This document shows positions 8,580-16,622 of a stretch of 38,912 nucleotides of DNA, piece by piece. The DNA is from an uncultured Eubacteriales bacterium (GTDB lineage Bacteria > Bacillota > Clostridia > Oscillospirales > Butyricicoccaceae). Where the stretch lies: assembly GCA_910579575.1 (NCBI GenBank), contig CAJTUM010000016.1, forward strand, positions 5,325 to 44,236, in the 5' to 3' direction. The position numbers and the translations under genes were made by a program. The notes under the pieces were generated by a model. That model was not told the DNA's origin and searched no databases. It was given only the letters and a program-made list of their open reading frames with translations. Numbering within the stretch: the stretch's first letter is position 1; every line of letters starts with the position of its first letter.

Positions 8580-8630
8580 AAAAATCCGCTGGAACAGAAT
8601 GCGAAAAATCGCATACTCATGTTCCAGCGG
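8580..8630 (-). terminator. Terminator of the orphan cluster (nested hairpin)
   Basis: On the minus strand CCGCTGGAACA pairs with TGTTCCAGCGG, enclosing a smaller ATGCGA/TCGCAT hairpin, followed by five T. It lies 23 bases after the stop of the 100-aa gene. The gap 8379-8653 shows nothing else I can identify. Confidence 0.8.
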
Positions 8631-8653
8631 GCTTTTTACATTATCCTTTACGG

Positions 8654-8956
8654 CTACAAAGGACGATAGTCCTTGAGCGACGGGAAGTATATAATCGCAT
8701 CCGAGTCAACAGAATCTGCCTCTGTATAATCTACATTTGTCCCCTCAAGCTCCTCCAGGACGGAATCGTCAATCTCCTTTGCCTCCAGATAGCTGGTCAG
8801 CTGCGCCAACACATCCAAAAAATTTTGGTCTGATTTTATAACAATGCCCAGGGTTGTAGCCGTCTCTCCAAAAAACGTAGATCCTGAATAGTTTTCATAT
8901 ACCTCATAGTTGTTCTCCGGTTGATTGCAAAACTCACGAATCAAATCTGCCAGCAT
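8654..8956 (-). CDS. Small acidic hypothetical protein
   Basis: 100 aa, rich in Asp and Glu, with no signal peptide, membrane segment or cysteine cluster. I do not recognise the family. GGAGGG lies 9 bases before the ATG, and a strong terminator follows, so it is very likely a real gene. It is the last gene of a minus-strand cluster that begins behind tRNA-Leu and contains a duplicated unknown domain and its decayed copy. Its acidic, compact character would suit an immunity-type or regulatory partner, but nothing in the sequence proves this. Confidence 0.65.
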   Translation of the reverse strand: MLADLIREFCNQPENNYEVYENYSGSTFFGETATTLGIVIKSDQNFLDVLAQLTSYLEAKEIDDSVLEELEGTNVDYTEADSVDSDAIIYFPSLKDYRPL

Positions 8957-9010
8957 AAAAATCGTCCCTCCATAAAAAAGAACTATACTGTAAAAGCGCC
9001 GCTTTTACGC

Positions 9011-9490
9011 TCAATCGGCGGCCAAGCCAGTATGCTTGACGCCGCTTACAATCATTGATTTTTCCAACTTTATGGCGGCCTCCGCCTGCCCCGTTCCTGT
9101 CCACATTCGCCCCCAACTCTCCGGCGCAGCGAACGAGGGAACCAGGTCGCTTGACCCAACGCTCTTACACACAGCAAAGATATCGGAGAAATCCCCCTTT
9201 GCGTGCAACGATAACGCCTCGCAAAGGCTCCGGAGCAGCTCTGCGCGTTGAGAAGGCGCAGTTTTTGTTGTGCTAAGGCATCATAACTTTTGTTATATCT
9301 CTCTTAAGCGCCTGAGTATCTCTATCATACCGTTCGAAAAGCTATTGTATTAATACTATCTTTTTTCTGTTTTTTGAACTGAACCGCAATCTTTTCTTAT
9401 GTCCGAAATGAAATCAGCGTCTGGATTACAGCAGACTTTTTCTTTGAATTCTGACAGAATCGCTTCATATATTTTCTGACGTACCGACAT
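9011..9490 (-). pseudogene. Decayed paralogue of the duplicated-domain gene
   Basis: The ATG at 9490 opens 44 codons, including ILSEFKEKVCCNPDADF, which match the neighbour's ILSKFKEEICRNPNADF; a stop follows at 9356. In another frame further on (before about 9208) SQRAELLRSLCEAL and GDFSDIFAVC match the neighbour's NQRTELLPSLYGAL and EDFSAIIAAC. Between these, stops in all frames and length changes destroy the ORF. The relic covers about one copy of the domain and ends in an unrelated tail of about 50 residues. DNA similarity to the intact gene extends upstream of the ATG (GAGTATGCC, then a purine-rich ribosome binding site), so a whole gene was duplicated, not only a domain. Confidence 0.78.
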
Positions 9491-9529
9491 AGACGATTGC
9501 TTCCCTTTGTATTGGCATACTCTGCCGAC

Positions 9530-10315
9530 TCACTGCTTCATCTCAAAGGCCTCGATCTTGTCACACGCCGCAATGATTGCGGAAAAATCCTCTCCAATAT
9601 ACGAAGCTAACGCCCCATAGAGGCTCGGGAGCAGTTCTGTGCGTTGATTGGGCGTAAGATCAATCGCAGTTTTTTTCACGCTATACACCATAACTTGAAG
9701 TTTGATTTGATCTCTCTTGAGCGACGAAACGTCCTGTCCATACAGGTTGAGAAGCACCGTGCCAATCACTCGTTCGACACACGCTGCTTTTATCCCGTCA
9801 TACTCATCCAAAAGCCTCTCTATATATAGAGTAAAATCGGCGTTTGGATTGCGGCAGATTTCTTCCTTAAATTTTGACAGAATCTGTTCTATTTCATATT
9901 TTCTTCGATCAATCTCATATTTTTTCCGCTCAAGTTCAATAGCCCGGTCGCTCCCCGCAATGATCCAGGAGAAATCTTCTCCAATCCTCAAGTACAACAC
10001 ATGATCGAGGCAGCCCATTAGGAGCCCGCGTCGAGGAAACCTATCTTTAGCCGTGTCCAGCGCCTTGAGTTTACATAACACTCTCCGCGGCTCAAGCTTA
10101 CATAAATCTCTCCTGAGCGACGCGCCGTCCCGTGCATACAGGTTTAGAAACAATGTGTTAATCAGTTCTTTTTCATGCGCTTTATTCCACTTTCGGAACT
10201 CAGCCGCAAGCATCTGTGTGTATGGAGTAACGTCGGCGTCTGGATTACGGCAGATTTCTTCCTTAAATTTTGATAGAAACGCCTCACATTTTTGACACGT
10301 CTGTATCAGCGCCAT
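9530..10315 (-). CDS. Unknown protein with two tandem copies of a ~110-residue domain
   Basis: 261 aa from the ATG at 10315, with GGGGGCG upstream. Residues about 12-123 and 144-252 are copies of one domain. Each begins LSKFKEEICRNP(D/N)AD, has a middle NLY(A/G)(R/Q)D block and ends IGEDFS(W/A)IIA. A charged linker (KKYEIDRRKYEIEQ) joins them. I do not recognise the family. It looks cytosolic and helical. The frame stays open upstream to a TTG at 10414, but I reject that start: the related pseudogene keeps an ATG and ribosome binding site at the matching place, while the bases upstream differ in length by a non-multiple of three. The gene starts 37 bases after the 87-aa gene. Confidence 0.7.
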   Translation of the reverse strand: MALIQTCQKCEAFLSKFKEEICRNPDADVTPYTQMLAAEFRKWNKAHEKELINTLFLNLYARDGASLRRDLCKLEPRRVLCKLKALDTAKDRFPRRGLLMGCLDHVLYLRIGEDFSWIIAGSDRAIELERKKYEIDRRKYEIEQILSKFKEEICRNPNADFTLYIERLLDEYDGIKAACVERVIGTVLLNLYGQDVSSLKRDQIKLQVMVYSVKKTAIDLTPNQRTELLPSLYGALASYIGEDFSAIIAACDKIEAFEMKQ

Positions 10316-10352
10316 AGGCGCCCGCCCCCTTTCACTGGCATACTCCGTCAGC

Positions 10353-10616
10353 TTACTTCTCCACTCCGAGAAAAACTCTGGAATACCTGGCCGCCAGCTC
10401 TCCCTCAATGGCAATTTGCTTGGTTGTGGAGATAAGGACTGCGTCCGTCACGCCGTCCCGTTCAAAGCGTTCCAGGGCCGCTCTTGCGGCGTCGACACAG
10501 TCAAACGTCCGCAAGCATATCCAGGACACAACCCGGCCGCTGCTGGCGTCGCGAAAATGCGGGCGGCAAATGCAGACCCTCCCCGGATGCTCGCGTTTCA
10601 GGGCTTGAAACGTCAT
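10353..10616 (-). CDS. Small hypothetical protein
   Basis: 87 aa. GGGAGGG lies 7 bases before the ATG at 10616. The sequence is basic near its start (REHPGRVCICRPHFRD), then has a helical DAARAALERFERDG segment and ends ARYSRVFLGVEK. No signal peptide or membrane segment. I do not recognise the family. It lies between the tRNA-Leu and the duplicated-domain gene on the same strand and is probably co-transcribed with both. Confidence 0.6.
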   Translation of the reverse strand: MTFQALKREHPGRVCICRPHFRDASSGRVVSWICLRTFDCVDAARAALERFERDGVTDAVLISTTKQIAIEGELAARYSRVFLGVEK

Positions 10617-10629
10617 GTTTTCACCCTCC

Positions 10630-10746
10630 CTAACGAAGCAATGCGAACAGCAGCGCCCTTTCCAGATCGCTTTTGATCGCTTTGAGCGTTTCTTGGCTGT
10701 ATTGTATCAAAAGAAATGCGAAGCGCTGTTGCTCCCCCGCTCCCAA
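10630..10746 (-). CDS. Possible 38-aa leader-like ORF
   Basis: A TTG-initiated frame reading LGAGEQQRFAFLLIQYSQET and ending ALLR. Its TAG touches the ribosome binding site of the 87-aa gene, an arrangement typical of translational coupling. A GAGGG lies close upstream of the TTG, but the spacing is short. The amphipathic helical character is protein-like. Short length and a weak start keep confidence low; this space may simply be tRNA 3' trailer. Confidence 0.25.
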   Translation of the reverse strand: MGAGEQQRFAFLLIQYSQETLKAIKSDLERALLFALLR

Positions 10747-10825
10747 AGATCCCTCGGCTTGAAGATCGTTTTCTGCTCCAGGCCGTTTCGGAAGCGGATA
10801 TCGTCAAATTTCTCAACGGAAACCA

Positions 10826-10866
10826 ATAATCCGAACCCATTCCCATTGGAAACAGGTTCGGATTAT
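10826..10866 (-). terminator. Strong hairpin downstream of tRNA-Leu
   Basis: ATAATCCGAACC (10866-10855 on the minus strand) pairs with GGTTCGGATTAT (10837-10826), and a small TTCC/GGAA pairing lies in the loop. It starts 7 bases after the tRNA CCA end. There is no proper T run after it, so it may be a leaky terminator or a processing signal, letting transcription enter the orphan genes. Confidence 0.55.
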
Positions 10867-10873
10867 AAGGGTT

Positions 10874-10960
10874 TGGTGCCGGTGGCGGGGGTCGAACCCG
10901 CACGGTGTCGCCACCGCGGGATTTTGAGTCCCGTACGTCTGCCAGTTCCATCACACCGGC
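10874..10960 (-). tRNA. tRNA-Leu (anticodon CAA)
   Basis: On the minus strand the gene begins GCCGGTGTGATGGAACTGGC and ends GGCACCA, with CCA encoded (10876-10874). The acceptor arms GCCGGTG/CACCGGC pair fully. The anticodon loop ACTCAAAATCC carries CAA. A long variable arm (CGGTGGCGACACCG) is typical of class II tRNA-Leu. The T arm reads GGGTTCGACCCC. Confidence 0.95.
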
Positions 10961-10977
10961 GTTTCGATTGCTTTTTT

Positions 10978-11006
10978 ATTATAACGAATCTTTGCCGGTA
11001 TTGCAA
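10978..11006 (-). promoter_or_regulatory. Promoter of tRNA-Leu
   Basis: On the minus strand: TTGCAA (11006-11001), a 17-base spacer, then TATAAT (10983-10978), 17 bases before the tRNA 5' end. Confidence 0.8.
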
Positions 11007-11013
11007 CTGTTTT

Positions 11014-11895
11014 TTATTTCCTATTTTCTTTTTTCGCCACAGGCAGCCAAATCTCGAAACGGCTCTCCGCCGGATTGGGGTCCAGATAAAGCTCGATATC
11101 CGGGCCGTCAGCATATTCATAGCCGGAATCGGGCAGCCATTCGGCGATAATGCGCTGCTCCAGCCGTTGAACGGCCTGAGGCATTGGGCCTTTGCCGGGA
11201 AAGATCGCCCAAGTCATGGCGGGAGCCCAATATTCCTCCATTCCCTCTGGCGCAGGCTGATCAGTAGCCGCGGCAATGAAATACTTCCATTGCTCCCGGC
11301 TGTCGGCGACGCTGGCCCCGATTATGCCGCCAGGCGCCCCCGGAACGCCGGTTCCGCCTTCTATCAGCGCTATCAGCCGGGGTATGACGCCCTCTGCGGC
11401 GGCTTTGGCCCAAAGCTGAGGAACCGTGGTAAAATTCTGCTCCAAATCCTGCTCCAGCGGCTGGGCCAACCCCACGATGCGAAAGGCCGGCTTTTCCTCC
11501 ACACGATATTCCATTTGCTCCACTCCCTGAACGGTGATTTGAAAGCGGATAGGCGGGTAAGATTTCAGCGTCGCCCCAGGTTTCTGCGCCGCCGAGGGCG
11601 GCAGGCCGTGGACGCTCTGAAAGGCCCGATTGAACGCCGTAGGCGAAGCATAGCCATATTTCAAAGCGATATCCAAAATCTTTCGCCCGCCCTGTTGCAG
11701 CTCTGCCGCAGCCAGGGTCATCCGCCGCCGGCGGATATACGTCGAAAGGGGCGCGCCGGCCAAGCAGGTAAACACCTTTTGAAAATGAAACGCCGAACAA
11801 CAGGCCAACCGAGCCGCCTGCTGGTAATCCGGCTGGTCCTCCAAATGTCGCTCGATATATTGCACGGCCTGGTTAAATCTCTCAATCCATTCCAC
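11014..11895 (-). CDS. AraC-family regulator with GyrI-like effector domain
   Basis: 293 aa. Residues about 8-105 are a double helix-turn-helix AraC domain (ARLACCSAFHFQKVFTCLAG and YGYASPTAFNRAFQSVHG). About 125-290 form a GyrI-like/Bacterial Transcription Activator effector-binding domain (YRVEEKPAFRIVGL, then WAIFPGKGPMPQAVQ). Proteins of this layout, such as Rob and SoxS-linked types, bind amphipathic or toxic small molecules. The start is GTG at 11895, with AAGGAG 8 bases upstream; an ATG just inside is out of frame. No obvious target gene is adjacent, so autoregulation or distant targets are likely. Confidence 0.88.
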   Translation of the reverse strand: MEWIERFNQAVQYIERHLEDQPDYQQAARLACCSAFHFQKVFTCLAGAPLSTYIRRRRMTLAAAELQQGGRKILDIALKYGYASPTAFNRAFQSVHGLPPSAAQKPGATLKSYPPIRFQITVQGVEQMEYRVEEKPAFRIVGLAQPLEQDLEQNFTTVPQLWAKAAAEGVIPRLIALIEGGTGVPGAPGGIIGASVADSREQWKYFIAAATDQPAPEGMEEYWAPAMTWAIFPGKGPMPQAVQRLEQRIIAEWLPDSGYEYADGPDIELYLDPNPAESRFEIWLPVAKKENRK

Positions 11896-12008
11896 ACTAT
11901 CCGCTCCTTCTCTGTTATCTTACCAGGTTATCCCCGAGAAATCCTCTCTTTTCCCGCTCAATAGGGAGAGCCTGAGCCTACCAAAGACGCGATTCAGGCC
12001 GCATATTG

Positions 12009-13298
12009 TCATGGTTCCAGGGATAAAAACCCCCGCTTGGCGTCGCCGATCATATAGAGGCTGCCGCAGGCCAAAACCATATCCTCCGGGCCGGCTTGCG
12101 CCCGGGCCTGGGCGGCGGCTTGCGCCGGGTCCTCAATCGCTTCCACCTGAGAACAATATTCCGCCGCCAGCTCAGCGGCCCGCTGAGCTGGCAGAGCTCG
12201 AGGCGCATAAGCCGGCGTGACGGCAATAAATCGGTCCGCCCGCCGGGCCAGCTGAGCCAAGCCATAGCGATAGTCCTTGTCCTCCAGCATCCCCATCACC
12301 ACGGTCAGTTTTCTGCCCTTATAAATAGTATCCAGCGCTCGGCACAGGCTGTCCACTCCGTCCGGGTTGTGGGCGCCGTCAATCAGGCACAGGGGCCGAC
12401 GGCACACCGCTTCCTGCCTGCCCCCAAAGCTGGCCCGGCCTATCCCCCGGCTGACATTTTGCCAGCCGACGGGCCAACCGGCCTGTTCCAGCTCTTCGCA
12501 AATCGCGCACACAGTGAGAGCGTTGTAAATCTGGTGTTCTCCCAACAGCGGAATGGTCAAGGGTCGGCCTTTGTATCGGATTTGACTTCCCTCTTCGTTG
12601 CAGGACAAAATTTCCAGCTGGGGCAAATCCGGAATATTGGGCGAAATTCCCTTTTCCCGGCAGGCGACCAGGATGGTTTCCATGGCCTCTGGCGATTGCT
12701 TGGGGTAAATCGCCGCCCGCGCGCCGGGCTTTAGGATCCCGCATTTGGCGGCGGCGATCTGAGCCAGCGTATCTCCCAGATACTTGGTATGGTCATAGGA
12801 AATAGAGGTCAGGGCGCAGACGGCAGGAGCCGGGACGGCGTTGGTGGCGTCCAGCCGCCCCCCCATGCCCGCTTCCAGTACGGCGGCGTCGCAGCCCTGC
12901 TCCACAAAATAATGAAGGGCCATGGCGGCGTCAAACTCAAATTCCGTCACCCCTTGGCCCTGGGCCTGAAGCTGGCGAAACAGGGGAATCAAAAGATCCG
13001 CCTCCGCCGCCAAATCTTCTTTGGAAATCCAATGGCCGTCCAGCTGAATCCGTTCCCGGAAGTCCTCCACATAGGGGGAGATAAACAGCCCTGTCTTCAG
13101 CCCGGCGTCCCGCAGGACCGACGCCGTCATCGCCGCCGTGCTTCCCTTGCCGTTGGTGCCCGCGATATGGACCAGCTTCAGCTTATTCTGGGGGTCCCCC
13201 AGCAGGCGCAGCAGCGGCTGCACTCGGTTCACCCCATTCCGCTGGCCGATATAGGGAATGGCGTTGATAAAATCCATCGCTTGCTGATAGGTCGTCAT
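12009..13298 (-). CDS. folC: Bifunctional dihydrofolate/folylpolyglutamate synthase
   Basis: 429 aa, normal for FolC. The Mur-ligase-type P-loop is in HIAGTNGKGSTAAM (about residues 44-57). LEAGMGGRLDATN (about 140-152) and DGAHNPDG (about 306-313) are family signatures. It adds glutamates to folates using ATP; the bacterial enzyme often also makes dihydrofolate from dihydropteroate. AAGGGG precedes the ATG. It sits downstream of valS on the same strand, a common valS-folC order in Firmicutes, although a 300-base repeat-bearing gap separates them here. Confidence 0.95.
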   Translation of the reverse strand: MTTYQQAMDFINAIPYIGQRNGVNRVQPLLRLLGDPQNKLKLVHIAGTNGKGSTAAMTASVLRDAGLKTGLFISPYVEDFRERIQLDGHWISKEDLAAEADLLIPLFRQLQAQGQGVTEFEFDAAMALHYFVEQGCDAAVLEAGMGGRLDATNAVPAPAVCALTSISYDHTKYLGDTLAQIAAAKCGILKPGARAAIYPKQSPEAMETILVACREKGISPNIPDLPQLEILSCNEEGSQIRYKGRPLTIPLLGEHQIYNALTVCAICEELEQAGWPVGWQNVSRGIGRASFGGRQEAVCRRPLCLIDGAHNPDGVDSLCRALDTIYKGRKLTVVMGMLEDKDYRYGLAQLARRADRFIAVTPAYAPRALPAQRAAELAAEYCSQVEAIEDPAQAAAQARAQAGPEDMVLACGSLYMIGDAKRGFLSLEP

Positions 13299-13375
13299 AT
13301 TGAATCATTCCCCTTATTCTAAAAATCCAATTCTACAGTCCAATGCTAAATCCTCTAAGGCGCGGCCCCGGCATA

Positions 13376-13480
13376 AACAGCCTCCCTTGCCAAAGGGAGG
13401 GGGGACCGCCGCCGACAGACGACAGTGGGATTCTTGCCTGATAATTTCACCTTGGGTGGTCAATAAATCTTTGTCGTGGC
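13376..13480. repeat. Dispersed intergenic repeat element between valS and folC
   Basis: The segment holds a perfect 8-bp hairpin CCTCCCTT/AAGGGAGG (13381-13388 and 13393-13400) followed by a GC-rich stretch and GGGATTCTTGCCTGA. From memory, this pattern recurs between genes in many gut Clostridia; I cannot confirm copy number from this window. The surrounding gap 13299-13598 has no credible gene. Confidence 0.5.
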
Positions 13481-13563
13481 GCGGCCCCCAAGCAAAACGA
13501 CAGTTAGGGCCGAGGGCGCCATTGCCCAAGGCCCATAACCGAACTTAGCTTCGCTGCTTGCCT

Positions 13564-13598
13564 GTCGGGGCATCCCGACCCTGTCGGCGCGCGCCGAC
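13564..13598 (-). terminator. Twin hairpins directly after valS
   Basis: GTCGGG/CCCGAC (13564-13569 and 13574-13579) and a perfect 16-bp palindrome GTCGGCGCGCGCCGAC (13583-13598) lie immediately after the valS stop codon. No T run follows, so they may stabilise the mRNA end and not terminate by themselves. Confidence 0.4.
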
Positions 13599-16235
13599 CT
13601 ACATTCCCTTCAAATTCTCTTCCAATTTGGCAATCAGGCTCTTGGCCTTTTCCGCTTTTTCCCGTTCCGCTTCCACAACGGCGGCAGGAGCTTTGGCCAC
13701 AAAGCTCTCGTTGGCCAGCTTGTTCAAAATGCGCTGCAAATTCTGCTCCGCTTTCTCTTTTTCGGCAGTCAACCGAGCTTTCTCTTTTTCCATATCCACC
13801 AGCTCGTTCATGGGGATATAAACCGTGGCGTGACCGGTCACCACGGAAACCGCGCCGTTCAAATCTTCCCCTGGCTCCACGGCTGTCACCTGAGAGCCAT
13901 AGGCCAGCCGTTCCAGCAGCGGGGCGGCGTCCAGGAAGAGCTGGGTATTTTCCCCGGCAAACATCAGCTTGGCCTTTTTGGAAGGAGGCACGTTCATCTC
14001 GCTGCGCCGGTTGCGGATCGCCCGGATCGCCTCCATCAGCTTATCCATCTGCCGCTCTTCCTGCTCGAAGCGCAGCTCTTCCTTGTATTCCGGCCAACGG
14101 CTCCGGGAGACGGAAACCGCCTCTTCCCCGTTCTGACGCGGCAGGGCCTGCCAAATTGTCTCGGTGATAAAGGGCATAAAGGGATGCAGCAGCTGCATCA
14201 CGCCGCTGAGCACATAGGCCAACACCCGCTGCGCTCCCTCATGGGCCTGGGCGTCTTCCCTATTTTGCAGCCGGGGCTTGGTCAGCTCGATATACCAATC
14301 GCAGTAAAGATCCCAAATAAACGAATATAACTTGTCCGCTGCCACGCCCAGCTCAAATTTATCCAGATTCTCTGTCACTTCCTTCACCAGGGTGTTATAG
14401 CGGGAGAGAATCCATTTATCCTCCAAAGTCAGGCGCTCCGGCAGACCTCCCTGCTCGATGGTCAGGTTCATCTGCACATAGCGGCTGGCGTTCCAGATTT
14501 TATTGCAGAAATTCCGGCTGGCCGATACCTTTTCGTCGCTGAAACGGCTGTCGTTGCCCGGGCTGTTGCCGGTGCACAGTGTGAAGCGCAGGGCGTCTGC
14601 GCCGTATTTTTCCACAATCTCCAACGGATCAATGCCGTTGCCCAAGGATTTGGACATCTTGCGCCCCTGCGCGTCCCGAATCAAGCCATGGATATAGACC
14701 GTGTGGAAGGGAACTTCTCCCATCTCCGCCATGGCCATGCACACCATGCGGGCCACCCAGAAGAAAATGATGTCGTAGCCCGTCACCAGCACGTCGGTGG
14801 GGTAAAAATAATCCAGCTCGGGGGTTTTCTCCGGCCAGCCCATGGTGGAGAAGGGCCACAAGCCAGAGCTGAACCAGGTGTCCAGCACGTCTTCTTCCTG
14901 GCGGATATGCTTGCCGCCGCAGGCTTCGCACTGCTGGACGTCGTCTCGGCTGACGGTGACATGGCCGCAGTCGTCGCAGTACCAAGCGGGAATCTGATGG
15001 CCCCACCACAGCTGCCGGGAGATGCACCAATCGTGAACGTTTTCCATCCAGTTCAGATAAATTTTCGAGAAGCGCTCGGGCACAAACTTCACCCGGCCCT
15101 CCTTCAGCACTCGGACGGCCTCTTCAGCCAGAGGCTTCATTTTAACGAACCACTGAGAGGATGTGACAGGCTCCACTGTGGAGCCGCAACGGTAGCACTG
15201 GCCCACATTGTGGTCATAATCCTCGGTTTTCACCAGGGCCCCGGCGGCGTCCAGGTCTGCCAAAATGGCCTTCCGGGCTTCATAACGGTCCATCCCTTGG
15301 TATTTGCCGCCGTTTTCGTTGATTTTAGCGTCGTTGTCCAAAATCAAAATCTGCTCCAATCCGTGCCGCTGGCCCATTTCAAAGTCGTTGGGGTCGTGGC
15401 AAGGGGTTACTTTGACGCAGCCCGTGCCAAAATCCTTTTCCACATATTCATCCGGGAAAATGGGCAGCTCCCGGCCGAGCAGAGGCAAAAGAGCGTGCTT
15501 GCCGTGAAGATGGAGATACCGCTCGTCCTCTGGGTTGACGGCGACGCCGGTATCGCCCAAAATGGTTTCGGGCCGGGTGGTGGCGATAATCATATCCTCC
15601 CCGGTCTCCTTCACCTTGTATTTGATGTGCCACAAATGGCCCTTTTGCTGGGCGTATTCCACCTCGGTATCCGAAAGGGCGGTGGCGCAATGGGGGCACC
15701 AGTTGATAATCCGATGGCCCCGGTAGATCAAGCCCTTTTGATACAGGTTTTCAAACGCCTGACGCACCGCCTTAGAGCAGCCTTCGTCCATAGTGAAGCG
15801 GCTGCGCCGCCAGTCTGGCGAGGCGCCCAGCTTTTTCTGCTGGTCCAGAATCCGGCCGCCGTATTGCTCCTTCCACTGCCACACTCGGTTAAGAAATTCC
15901 TGCCGCCCCAAATCATAGCGAGTTTTCTGCTCGTTTTCCCGCAGATACTCCTCCACTTTGATTTGGGTGGCGATGCCGGCATGGTCCATCCCCGGCGCCC
16001 ACAGGGCGGAATACCCCTGCATCCGCTTCTGGCGAATCAGCGTATCCTGCAAAGTCACGTCAAAAGCGTGGCCCATATGCAGTTGTCCGGTGACGTTGGG
16101 CGGCGGCATTACAATGGTATAGGGCTTTTTCTTCGCGTCTACCTCCGCCTCAAAACAGCCGTTTTCCTCCCAGAAATGGTAAATTTGTTGTTCCGTCGCT
16201 TTGGGGTCATAGACCTTTTCCAGTTCTTTCGCCAT
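13599..16235 (-). CDS. valS: Valyl-tRNA synthetase
   Basis: 878 aa. Class I signatures: HMGH in the PPPNVTGQLHMGHAF block (about residues 48-62) and KMSKS (RKMSKSLGNG, about 520-530). The editing domain and a C-terminal coiled-coil arm (VDMEKEKARLTAEKEKAEQN to the end) are present. It charges tRNA-Val and edits mischarged threonine. The start is ATG at 16235 (MAKELEKVYD), with AAGGAG 8 bases upstream; a GTG three codons earlier sits inside that site. A T-box leader controls it. Confidence 0.97.
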   Translation of the reverse strand: MAKELEKVYDPKATEQQIYHFWEENGCFEAEVDAKKKPYTIVMPPPNVTGQLHMGHAFDVTLQDTLIRQKRMQGYSALWAPGMDHAGIATQIKVEEYLRENEQKTRYDLGRQEFLNRVWQWKEQYGGRILDQQKKLGASPDWRRSRFTMDEGCSKAVRQAFENLYQKGLIYRGHRIINWCPHCATALSDTEVEYAQQKGHLWHIKYKVKETGEDMIIATTRPETILGDTGVAVNPEDERYLHLHGKHALLPLLGRELPIFPDEYVEKDFGTGCVKVTPCHDPNDFEMGQRHGLEQILILDNDAKINENGGKYQGMDRYEARKAILADLDAAGALVKTEDYDHNVGQCYRCGSTVEPVTSSQWFVKMKPLAEEAVRVLKEGRVKFVPERFSKIYLNWMENVHDWCISRQLWWGHQIPAWYCDDCGHVTVSRDDVQQCEACGGKHIRQEEDVLDTWFSSGLWPFSTMGWPEKTPELDYFYPTDVLVTGYDIIFFWVARMVCMAMAEMGEVPFHTVYIHGLIRDAQGRKMSKSLGNGIDPLEIVEKYGADALRFTLCTGNSPGNDSRFSDEKVSASRNFCNKIWNASRYVQMNLTIEQGGLPERLTLEDKWILSRYNTLVKEVTENLDKFELGVAADKLYSFIWDLYCDWYIELTKPRLQNREDAQAHEGAQRVLAYVLSGVMQLLHPFMPFITETIWQALPRQNGEEAVSVSRSRWPEYKEELRFEQEERQMDKLMEAIRAIRNRRSEMNVPPSKKAKLMFAGENTQLFLDAAPLLERLAYGSQVTAVEPGEDLNGAVSVVTGHATVYIPMNELVDMEKEKARLTAEKEKAEQNLQRILNKLANESFVAKAPAAVVEAEREKAEKAKSLIAKLEENLKGM

Positions 16236-16317
16236 GCTGTTCACTCCTTATCTTCTTCAAAAATGTTGAAACGAGCCTGGCGGCCAAGCCGCCTTTTGCG
16301 CCGGCGGGGATTGAGAA

Positions 16318-16584
16318 CAAAAAAGCCTCCGCCCCGCAAAACATTACGGGACGGAGGCGACTATTCGCTTCCGCGGTACCACCCATATTCGCGCCCAAGG
16401 GCGCGCGCTCAAAGCGCCAAACAGCGCTTTGCCCTTAACGCGGGCCAAACGGCGGGGCCTACTGCAAATGTTCAGCCTGCGGCTCAGGGACCACCTTCCC
16501 GACGCGCCTTACGGACGCTCGCACCACCCGCGCCCTCTCTGCGCTGCAACGCGCCGGTACTCCAACCCTTCACAGCCTTTATAC
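16318..16584 (-). ncRNA. T-box leader of valS
   Basis: The minus strand carries the invariant T-box GGGTGGTACCGCG (16384-16372). A terminator follows: GCCTCC ... GGAGGC arms (16358-16353 and 16330-16325) and six T. Stem I hallmarks lie upstream (AGTACCGG near 16560 and GAGAGGG near 16530). A Val codon, GTC, at 16491-16489 within AAGGTGGTCCCTGAG is the best specifier candidate; an overlapping GTG at 16495-16493 is the alternative. Uncharged tRNA-Val should pair with the specifier and the T-box bulge and prevent termination. Confidence 0.93.
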
Positions 16585-16590
16585 CGCTTT

Positions 16591-16619
16591 ATTCTATCAG
16601 CGCCAGCGGAAAATGTCAA
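16591..16619 (-). promoter_or_regulatory. Sigma-A promoter of the valS T-box transcript
   Basis: On the minus strand: TTGACA (16619-16614), a 17-base spacer, then TAGAAT (16596-16591). The -35 box lies only four bases after the stop codon of the upstream gene. Confidence 0.88.
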
Positions 16620-16622
16620 CGG

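Noticed and set aside
10613..10954. A 113-codon minus-strand frame across the tRNA
   Set aside because: Most of its N-terminal part is the tRNA-Leu gene itself, and the rest has no start signal.
8580..10960. Integrated prophage or integrative element at tRNA-Leu
   Set aside because: No integrase, no phage genes and no duplicate of the tRNA 3' end seen downstream.
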